64,000 bases of DNA from Basidiobolus meristosporus CBS 931.73 (Eukaryota > Basidiobolomycota > Basidiobolomycetes > Basidiobolales > Basidiobolaceae), in NCBI GenBank assembly GCA_002104905.1, contig MCFE01000242.1, forward strand, positions 1-64,000, read 5' to 3'. The notes beneath the pieces are model-generated. The model ran no database searches, was not told where the DNA came from, and saw only the letters and a program-made list of their open reading frames with translations. The translations under genes and the position numbers were made by a program. Shown in pieces: positions 56,249 to 64,000 of the stretch. Position 1 is the stretch's first letter. Each line of letters starts with the position of its first letter.

Positions 56249-57137
56249 ATGCTTAAACTCACATCTTTTCCAGGCGAGGCCCAGTCCTCTTTGGCTGTTC
56301 GGACTCGCTCATTCAACGTGCTTGATGACCAATGTAAGTGTTCCCGCAAGAATCGTTACCCAGAGCAACTCATCTTACCTTCCATAATAGCCACCTTGAT
56401 AGATCTGGTCAATTCTGCTGGGGAGTACTCCTTTCCTATTCTGATTTTTTCTCAGCCTGCCTCCTTCCCATCCAGCGATAACTCCCGCCATTTCAAATCT
56501 AATGAGCAGGAATTGCTTGTTCCAATGCCTCTGAACTTCTACACCAAAACCCAGAGCGTGGTGAATGTGTACCAACTGAACGACAACCGGATGCTTCTGA
56601 TTGTGGCAAACTACACTACGGGGTCTACCGAGATTTATCTCGAGGCCATCAGTCAACTTAACTCCGCGCTGCTCAATCACCAACCAGCTCTTGTGCTGAA
56701 GGGCTTGTATGGATTAACCGCCATCGATCAAACAAAGTTCCTATTGGCTTTATACAATGTTGACAATGCAGAGGTAAATAGGACTCTAGAGCTGCTCATC
56801 AATGCATTCATTAACATGCTTCAATACAAAGTTACACACAGTTTCTCTGATGCAATCCAACAGAAGTACAAGATTAATGGAGTGCCAGCTCGATATGAGC
56901 TCCATTATCCAATTCCGGCCCAGCAGCATCTGGCGGATACTGTTCCTGCTTGGCACATATGACCTTTGTTTCGTGGAGTCTGAATCTTCTCACTTCACCT
57001 ACAACTTAAGGACAGGAAAAGTTACTAGTCGCGGGCGCTCTAGTAAAAGAAACTCCTTTGGCTCTCTGAGCATGAGTACGGCTTCTATAGAGACGACACC
57101 AAGTATATCCGAGACGGATAGCTTAAGATCAACCTAA
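56249..57137 (+). CDS. Conserved-looking protein of unknown function, possible longin-type fold
   Basis: Three exons. MLKLTSFPGEAQSSLAVRTR precedes an intron at 56335-56391. The long exon reads STLIDLVNSAGEYSFPILIF, LVPMPLNFYTKTQSVVNVYQ, RMLLIVANYTTGSTEIYLEA, ISQLNSALLNHQPALVLKGL and NAEVNRTLELLINAFINMLQ. A 57-bp intron near 56869-56925 (GTACAAG...CCCAG) restores the frame to SIWRILFLLGTYDLCFVESE, ending in a Ser-rich tail (SRGRSSKRNSFGSLSMSTAS). Without this intron the frame stops at 56962. The alternating strand and helix pattern with hydrophobic cores suggests a compact fold such as a longin or roadblock-like domain, which is inference. I recognise no family. Confidence 0.65.
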
Positions 57138-57739
57138 ATGTGATTTTGTAGTTTCTACTATTCTAAACAGTAACATATGTTACATATTTACTTCTTCGCC
57201 TGTAAAAACTTTCGACATATGTTAATACTTAGACATTTAGCATAATTTATTTCAAACTACGAAATCTAAGAATTTGCATCATTTATATGAGTTATACCAA
57301 TGAAGCGTCAGAAATCATCTGCTTTGCCAATTAGACTCTGCTAACCCCCTATGTTTACAATAAACATCACGTCATTAATCAGCCTACCCCTGACTTCCCC
57401 ATTCCCCTTAGTCAATGTCATACGCACCAATTCGTATTTGAAGCATATTATCAGCTTCTATTTCAAGCATATTATCAGTTTCCAATTTCAAGCATATTAT
57501 TGCAATCATTACATGTGATTCATTGGTCTACGCGGGACGGCGGCTGAGAAAACCAGTACCCTGTGCCCCAGTCAATTCTAGGTCACCAGGTCAACCCCCG
57601 TGGGTATGCAAGGGACAAAAAAATCCCAGATTACAGTGGCAATGACTACAGCAATTTAACTAGAGTATTAATAAAATTTACAGTCCCTATTATCGTGCGA
57701 GTTATCTTCGCTTTAGCTCTTTTTGATACGTGAAATACA
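57138..57739. other. Intergenic region with short repeat
   Basis: Promoter region of the second 14-3-3 gene, containing the short repeat listed separately. No gene is seen. Confidence 0.5.
57437..57508. repeat. 24-25 bp imperfect tandem repeat, 3 copies
   Basis: TTTSAAGCATATTATCAG recurs starting at 57437, 57461 and 57486 (the last as TTTCAAGCATATTATTGC). The unit is 24-25 bases. It lies about 240 bases upstream of the second 14-3-3 gene. Confidence 0.8.
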
Positions 57740-58900
57740 ATGGCTGTAAGTACCATTCGGCTGACAATAATGTGATGTCCCGCTCAACTCACCAGTATAC
57801 TTCTTTAGGATAGAGAGAACCAGGTAAGACCACACTAGCTAGACAACCAACGGAACATCGGTATCAATTCTTGTCGCCTAGGTTTATATGGCCAAGTTGG
57901 CTGAGCAGGCCGAGCGTTACGATGGTAAGTTTAGTCAGTATGGAACAAGCTTCTTTCAAAAACTAATACTTCGCACCATTAGAAATGGTCCAATATATGA
58001 AAGACTTTGCAAAGGTCAGATACTACACTGGAATAAATTACCCAATTCTGATAGTAACAAGTCATGACGTTCCAAAAGAGCGGTGCTGAGCTCACTGTAG
58101 AGGAAAGAAATCTCCTTTCTGTTGCCTACAAGAATGTTATTGGCGCTCGTCGTGCTTCTTGGAGAATCATTTCATCCATCGAACAAAAAGAGGAAAGTAA
58201 GGGTAACGAGACTCATGTCGAGAGAATCAAGTCATACAGGCAGAAAGTTGAGGAGGAACTCGGCGATGTCTGCAGGGATATTTTAGAGCTTTTAGATCAG
58301 CATTTAATTCCAGGCGCTCAAGGTGGCGAGTCCAAGGTGTTCTACTATAAGATGTAAGTTAAGCGAAATTTTGGTACTTCCCAACCAAGTATTAAGTGAG
58401 CCTGGATTCCAGGAAGGGTGACTATCATCGCTACCTTGCTGAATTTGCCACCGGCGATAAGCGTAAAGATTCGGCCACTGCCGCCCATGAAGCATACAAG
58501 AGTGCTACAGACATTGCCCAGACCGAACTTGCACCAACCCACCCAATTCGACTTGGATTGGCTCTCAACTTTTCGGTGTTCTATTACGAAATTTTGAACT
58601 CACCCGATCGTGCTTGCCACCTTGCTAAGCAGGCATTCGATGATGCCATTGCTGAGCTTGATACCCTAAGTGAAGAATCCTATAAGGATAGTACACTTAT
58701 CATGCAATTGTTGAGAGATAATCTTACCCTTTGGACCTCTGATATGCAAGATGGTAATTAAGTCTTAAACGGCAACGCTAGCATGATCTTGATAATCATC
58801 TTTTATTTTAGAAACAGAAAAGAATGAGGAGTCGAAGGGCGAGGAGACTGAAGCTACTACCACCGAAGCACCAGCTGGTGAAGCCGACAAAGATGAATAA
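57740..58900 (+). CDS. 14-3-3 protein (copy B)
   Basis: Seven coding exons. Exon 1 is ATG GCT (57740-57745). Exon 2 is a 15-nt microexon (57809-57823, DRENQ). Exon 3 is 57882-57924 ([14 protein letters not shown]). The next encodes [11 protein letters not shown]. The long exon starts [20 protein letters not shown] at an AG within [29 protein letters not shown] follows, and the last exon encodes an acidic tail ([20 protein letters not shown]). The signatures [20 protein letters not shown] and [20 protein letters not shown] are complete. Function is as in copy A: binding of phosphorylated clients. Copies A and B share the intron positions after AERYD and before KGDY, so they arose by duplication. 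Confidence 0.95.
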
Positions 58901-59152
58901 GATTCACCATGGCTGTTGAGCTTAATGCATGAAGATCAACATAGATCAATGATGCTTGTTATTTCCCATTCTATGTTAAGTTCATTATATATGCTAATAA
59001 ACCAGTAATCTTCACTGTCAAAACGCAATTTGGTGACAGCATATTCTTTAAATCAGGCAGTGATTTTCCCAAAATTTCTGATTAGTTATTTATTCAAGCT
59101 GTCATTTAGACTTGCATAACCACTCTTCCACAAGCATCCTCAGTTGTCTCAA

Positions 59153-60851
59153 ATGTCCAACCCAACACTTCCCGAGACTTCTGTTTCTGGGCAGGTACAA
59201 GCCCCACATGATTTCACAGATTCACGTATGGTTTATGTCCCAGAGACTGGCAAATGGACTTACACAAGCGATGAAGGAATTAGCTACGAATACGATGAGA
59301 CTCAACACGCTTGGTTTCCAATGGTAAGGTGGCCTCCTGTTTAATCCAAACAATCTCTGTGCCATATATCTGCACCTCCTCTGTGTCTCTCTCAAAAACT
59401 TGGAGTAATGTATTGAAAATCCTGTCGCGAAAAACAGTGGAACGAAAATTTGGTGAATTCTCAACAGTCGATCTACGATGATCCAAGTCAGAAGGTGGTT
59501 AAAATTATAAACGTGGTTCCTGTTTCTTGCTTGACATAGTACTTACGCTCATGCTATTAAAGAATACTGAGGATACGGACTCAAAAGCACCCCCAGTCAA
59601 AGCCAAAGTAAGACGTTTATACAAGTATTTGATTGCATAAATATCCGGAATATCGACCAACGTAACTATCTCATAGCCTGAAAAACGCCCTCTACCGAAC
59701 AAGAAGCCTGTTACTTCCGTTTATGTTAGCGGTCTGCCTCTTGATACGGATGTTGACGAGATTTCAAAGTTCTTCACCAAATGTGGAATTCTGCAAGAAG
59801 ATATAAATACAGGTAGAATGGTGGACTTGATCCATTTCGCTGGTTTCCCATGCTCACTGGCATATGTACTTTTGCAAGGCAAACCCCGAATTAAACTCTA
59901 CACAAAGGATGACGGAAGTTTAAAAGGAGACGCGTTAGTAACTTACTTCAAAGAAGAATCCGTCGCTCTTGCCTGTACTTTGCTTGATGATACTGAATTC
60001 CGTTTAAATGAGAGCTCCAAGATACACGTTCATAAGGTATATACGCAAATTCCTGGCCCAAACCATTTAACTTCATTAATCATCCATGAATACAGGCAGA
60101 ATTTAAAGAGAAAACGGCGGAAGAGAAGGCTGCAAAAAAGCCCAGAGTAGATAAGAAGGTCCTTCAAAAGAAGTTCAACAAGCTCGAAAGGTGATGACCA
60201 TTTAGTAGTATTTGCATACCGACTTGCACTAATTGCTTCCGTACAGAAAGCTCGATTGGTTTGATGCTGATGAAGGGAAAAAAGCCGAAAAATTCAACAA
60301 GGTTGTGATTCTCAAGCATATGTTCACGCAACAGGAGATTGAGGTACAGACACGATCCTTGATTGGAATTTCCGCGTTAGGTATATTCATACAATGTTCG
60401 CCAGGATGACCCGGCACTTTTGCTGGATTTGAAAGAAGACATCCGTTCTGAATGTGAGAAGCTCGGGGAGGTCACAAATATAGTCGTATATGATGTTTGT
60501 ACTTTCTCATTAGATTCGATTGGCTTTTAGCGATGTTTACATAACGTTGCTGTTGATAGAAAACGGAAGATGGTGTGTGCTCCGTCAAGTACCGGGAGAA
60601 ATTGAGCGCTGATGCCTGCGTCAAGGTATTCTTTTGTTCCGCCCTTACATGCGTGTGTCCTAGACCTGACACGGCATCTTATGTAGATGATGAATGGCCG
60701 CTTCTTTGCTGGCCGCCAGATCAAAGCCGAAATATTCGACGGAAAAACAAAGTATCAAAAGAGCAGCCTTAAAGAGTCGGATGAAACGGAAGAGGAGGCC
60801 AAGCAACGCCTAGAAAAGTATGCAGAGTGGCTGGAGTCGTCGGAGAACTAA
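59153..60851 (+). CDS. Tat-SF1/Cus2-like splicing factor
   Basis: Nine or so exons. The N-terminus has MVYVPETGKWTYTSDEG and SYEYDETQHAWFPM, typical of Tat-SF1. RRM1 is TSVYVSGLPLDTDVDEISKF, then KPRIKLYTKDDGSLKGDALV and ALACTLLDDTEFR. A basic linker (KPRVDKKVLQKKFNKLERKL) follows, with KLDWFDADEGKKAEKFNKVV and ILKHMFTQQEIE. The second domain is a UHM: DPALLLDLKEDIRSECEKLG, VTNIVVYDKTEDGVCSVKYR, then NGRFFAGRQIKAEIFDGKTK, with the R-x-F motif that binds ULM ligands such as SF3b1. It acts in U2 snRNP / pre-spliceosome assembly. The C-terminus is Glu/Lys-rich and ends at 60851. It is only 100 bp from the stop of the convergent La gene. Confidence 0.92.
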
Positions 60852-60951
60852 TGATGTATAGCTGAATAAATCCCAATATACTAGGCTTGTGTTTAGATTA
60901 TTAACAAGTACTGATGTATTGTTTTATTATTAGTTAAGGTATTGCTTTTGA

Positions 60952-62454
60952 CTATTTTCCAACTTCAATCAGAGTGCCCTTCTGTTTCGCCTCGCTTTTT
61001 TTGTTTCTCTTTTTGTCTTGTTCTTGATCTTGGTTGTCGGATTTTCTCTTGAAGTTACCACCACGTCCACGATTGCCACCGCGCCCACGACCACCACGGC
61101 CTCGGCCACGACCGGCTCCTCGCTTATCCTTGCGCTTCTCGAATTGCATTCTTTCTTTGTAATACTGAGTTTCTTTCTCTCCTGTGAGGGCAAGACACGT
61201 CAGGAATTCGTTCATAGGAGCAATCATTGGCATAGTGATGTACCTTCCAGAACATTAAACTCAGGATGAACTCCATCGAAAAGAATATCGCTGTTGGTTT
61301 TCAACGACTCCAAAGCTTCATCAGAAATGGGTTCCTTGAGCTCGATGATTCCTCTATTCTGCTCCTTGTCAAGCTTGACGTAGTTCACCTCCAAGTCTAG
61401 AGTATCCTATTTCTCTTGTTAGCTACATCGAATGCATCAGGTACTTGTTGGAACAATTCAGTACTTTGATGCTTTCAACTTGGGCCTCAGGCCCAGCATT
61501 GGTGAATTCAAGAAGACAGCCTCGCTTGTACTTGAATGGCTTCTTATCCTCGCCTACGTACAGGGAAACTATGCCTAGTTGCTCTTCTTTCATAGCACAA
61601 TAAGCGGCTCTACATAAATGGCGAGACACGGTTACTATATATGATAAGAGTCGAGCACGTTTGAAGGGAGTACTTGGTCATGATGAGAAGATCAGTATCT
61701 TCATATTTCAGCTTCATCTCGGCAACTTGATTAGCATCCTCTAGAGTTTTGAATTCAACAAACACCGAACCCTATATCAACGACTATCAGTATTCCACAG
61801 AATTAATACTGCTGGTATGGAATTGGTCGTCACCTTAAAAGCATCGGTTTCTTTTTCACGGCGGAATCTGACTTGCTCAACCTCACCATATTGGCCAAAG
61901 AATTCGACCAACTTGGATTCTAGCTCTGGAGTTTCTTCTGGAAATCCTTTCTAGAAGCGAATTGCGATAAGCAAATAGAAAGGCGACAAGCCATTCTTGA
62001 GAACTTACTGCATAAACACTCCGAGAAAACTGACTTGGTGCTTTTGGTAAGGGTTTTGATCTACGAATGTCACGACCAGCCCGGTTTATCTCGAATTTTT
62101 CCGAGCCTTTTTTCAAGGCGCTTTTGACTGTATCTTCACTATATTGCTGCAGCTCAGGTCTTTTGCATAGTTTGTAAATAGGAATCCCTAGAAGAGCAGG
62201 AATGTACGATAAGGACAGGTGCGAGTGGATTGAAGAGCAATACATGGAGGGAAAATGTCAACCTCTCCTCTCATATACTATACAAAAATTAAATGAGTAA
62301 ACCTACATCCGGAGCCGTTTCTTTGGATGATCTCCAATAGCTCTGTATCCGAGGCCAGGTTTTCATCACTTAAATATTGTTCGAATTGGGCTACAATCTC
62401 ATTTACTACCTCCTCGTCAAGCTCCACTGGAAGGGTTTCTGTAGGTTCGGCCAT
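60952..62454 (-). CDS. La protein (LARP3 / Lhp1 / Sla1)
   Basis: Several exons. MAEPTETLPVELDEEVVNEI is followed by the La motif (QFEQYLSDENLASDTELLEI, GIPIYKLCKRPELQQYSEDT, FEINRAGRDIRRSKPLP). Then RRM1 (SRSVYAKGFPEETPELESKL, FFGQYGEVEQVRFRREKETD, FKGSVFVEFKTLEDANQVAE) and a second RRM-like region (RGCLLEFTNAGPEAQVESIK, GIIELKEPISDEALESLKTN). The C-terminus is RGG-rich and basic (RGRGRGGRGRGGNRGRGG, then KRKSDNQDQEQDKKRNKKSE). It binds the 3' UUU-OH of RNA polymerase III transcripts in the nucleus. In the La motif the usual Tyr-Phe of YYFGD is replaced (QYLSD). The start is an ATG at 62454; introns are 50-70 bp. Confidence 0.92.
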
Positions 62455-62744
62455 ATCTATCTATTCACTCGATTTGAAGAGTAACCAGTGCCCACTATAC
62501 TAAATGCGTTTTGTCTCGAAAATTTCATGGATTTTTTTCTTTTTCAAGTGACTGTGATTGTTCGGCTACTTTTCCTAAATGGCTGGATGGTTGAATGCTA
62601 CTTCCATGCTTATGCGGGATTCAAAGTAGTTAATTTATTATTGTTATGTACAATACCCGAGGTAAAAAAGGTCACTATATACATTGATAAGAGCGTCGAG
62701 GGAGGTATTTACCGATTGTGTATGATGTGCTCAGCGAAGGTATT
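62455..62744. other. Short intergenic region
   Basis: It contains the La gene promoter. The plus ORF 62488-62757 (hydrophobic, AT-rich) overlaps the small orphan gene and is not supported. Confidence 0.45.
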
Positions 62745-63026
62745 TTACCGATGGTAAGTGGCTCCTGAGTATGGACATCTTTCATTCAGCAACATGTATC
62801 TCAGAAGCAATTGTTCATAATGAACAGCAAGTGAACGGTGGTATGCGATCTCCGAGCGACCATTTTCATCGTCATGGGGTATCAAGCTACTGCTCTCGCT
62901 AGAGAATAAGTCGTGTGGTAGTGTTTGGGCACTGAACTTATAGGGGTTTTCGGGTAAAACAATAGAGAGGCTTTTTCCTCCCCTGTTTACCGGTGGAGAG
63001 ACTGGAAGAGTATGACAAAGTAGCAT
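62745..63026 (-). CDS. Small orphan protein with own TATA promoter
   Basis: Single ORF of 93 codons: MLLCHTLPVSPPVNRGGKSL, then SIVLPENPYKFSAQTLPHDL, FSSESSSLIPHDDENGRSEI and AVHYEQLLLRYMLLNERCPY. No signal peptide, membrane helix or known motif is seen. A consensus TATA box lies about 77 bases upstream, which suggests real transcription. It could be a species-specific gene or a 5' exon. Neighbours give no hint of function. Confidence 0.4.
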   Translation of the reverse strand: MLLCHTLPVSPPVNRGGKSLSIVLPENPYKFSAQTLPHDLFSSESSSLIPHDDENGRSEIAYHRSLAVHYEQLLLRYMLLNERCPYSGATYHR

Positions 63027-63102
63027 CGTTGTTGGATGAAATGTGATATCTAGGATACGTAGTGTTTGTTGTATGTATGTCTCGACCTTGCTCTTACTCG
63101 CG

Positions 63103-63110
63103 TATTTATA
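63103..63110 (-). promoter_or_regulatory. TATA box of the small orphan gene
   Basis: The plus strand reads TATTTATA, that is TATAAATA on the minus strand, 77-84 bases upstream of ATG 63026. The match to consensus is good. Confidence 0.5.
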
Positions 63111-64000
63111 GCATTCACCTAATAACCATTACATCACCTGTCAAAGGTGATCAACCCAAGATCAATTCCCATTTGTTGGCTTCTACAATGGTCGCGGCTA
63201 AATACGCTTAAGTATAATTAGATGGCTCATAGGCAATGTGGCTCAGCACAGACCACGATAAATCCATGTTCATCAACTTTATAATTAGACGGCACGATTT
63301 GCCTTGGAATGGATTAATAATGAAGTCATATTCTAGAAATGCATGATCAGAAGTCTCTACGAGAATTGGCGGATTGCGGTACTGTCACATGGGGTGAGCG
63401 TTTACATTACAAGTATTTTCGACATGGATGATATGTCATGCTGATTTGCAAATCATTACCTGAGCTCCTATGCAATCAGGGTTAGTTCTTCGTTAATAGT
63501 TGATTAAATTTAGGAATTATTTGCAAGTTTGGAGTCAACAGAAATTTGCTATATTGAGATTGACAACCAGGTGCATTTAACGACAGGTCCTTTCGTTGTT
63601 TCTTTCAGCCTAATTATATTTCTCGAAGTTTGGTTTCCTCTATTCTTATTGCCCCTTGTCTTCCACGCCATAATCTACACGTCTCTAAGTGAAGATTATG
63701 GATCTGTTCTAAATCATCTATTGTCAAGATTATGGATAATGCTTATGAACTACCCTTTCGGGCGGACATCTCTGAGGTCGAACTTTCTAAATCGGTATTG
63801 TATTTACGTGTTTATTTTGCTCCTACCGCCTTCAATATGTACTCTGCACCGAATGATCCAGCTAATCGACATCCTGGCTTTCAATTTAGCCCAATATAAT
63901 TGAATTAAGATCCGAAATGTCAAAATCTCGAGAAGAGCAGATAAAGTTGTGATGCGAATGGCTCAGTTGCCCTTTGATACAAGATCTTCTTATGCGGTTT
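63111..64000. other. Right-end intergenic region
   Basis: AT-rich, with no supported gene. The 124-codon ORF at 63529-63903 is hydrophobic by AT bias and carries no recognisable motif. A gene may continue beyond the edge. Confidence 0.45.

Noticed and set aside
62488-62757. 89-codon hydrophobic plus ORF
   Set aside because: AT-driven hydrophobicity, starts in the La gene promoter and overlaps the orphan gene. No support.
63529-63903. 124-codon hydrophobic plus ORF
   Set aside because: Could look like a membrane protein, but helices are irregular, there is no family motif, and AT-rich DNA gives such ORFs by chance.
1-64000. CRISPR arrays, bacterial operons, phage or integrative elements
   Set aside because: Spliceosomal introns, TATA boxes and eukaryotic gene content throughout; the few short tandem repeats lack the repeat-spacer pattern.

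Overview
The window reads as nuclear DNA of a filamentous, intron-rich fungus. Evidence: about 21 protein genes on both strands, GT-AG introns mostly 50-70 bp, and a typical fungal gene set (Pho85-type cyclin, ATG22 family, Kap123-type importin, Nup84/Nup107, a GPI-anchored wall protein, zygomycete-style homeodomain proteins). A CHERP-type splicing factor with SURP, CID and G-patch, and several multi-exon genes, argue against budding yeasts. An early-diverging fungal lineage is plausible, but I cannot place it from sequence alone.

Layout. 1-3050: a nest of decayed Ty3/Gypsy and Ty1/Copia fragments with a ~740 bp imperfect palindrome. 3050-12100: gene-poor, with two convergent homeobox genes (5523-6707 + and 8265-9278 -) and short tandem repeats. 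12099-15680: a Sec7-PH ARF GEF convergent with a Pcl-type cyclin. 16686-21627: cohesin subunit SCC3/STAG followed closely by a very divergent histone H2A variant. 21868-25085: a small two-pass Cys-rich protein, a 14-3-3 gene and an LYR-motif protein. 25409-31849: a membrane-anchored ubiquitin protease convergent with a Kap123/importin-4 gene. 32329-37497: a Myb/SANT coiled-coil protein, VPS29 and a GPI protein, all on minus. 39045-42202: an ATG22-family transporter and a Tho1/SARNP SAP protein. 42641-47588: a Gfo/Idh/MocA oxidoreductase homologue without its catalytic Lys, then a CHERP-like splicing factor. 47895-49399: a MYST acetyltransferase (Esa1/Tip60 type), divergent from CHERP. 49685-54230: Nup84/Nup107 and an EI24-family protein ending in KDEL. 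54946-58900: an F-box protein, an unknown protein and a second 14-3-3 gene. 59153-62454: a Tat-SF1/Cus2 factor convergent with the La protein. The last 1.5 kb holds one small orphan gene.

Functionally the window is rich in nuclear housekeeping: chromatin (SCC3, H2A variant, MYST), pre-mRNA processing (CHERP, Tat-SF1, SARNP, La) and nuclear transport (Kap123, Nup84). There is no operon-like organisation. The most interesting items are the divergent H2A variant, the Gfo/Idh/MocA homologue with an ablated active site, the CHERP-like protein with an added CCHC zinc knuckle, and an EI24 membrane protein with a C-terminal KDEL. All gene models were built by eye from splice signals and protein similarity; no alignment or database search was run.
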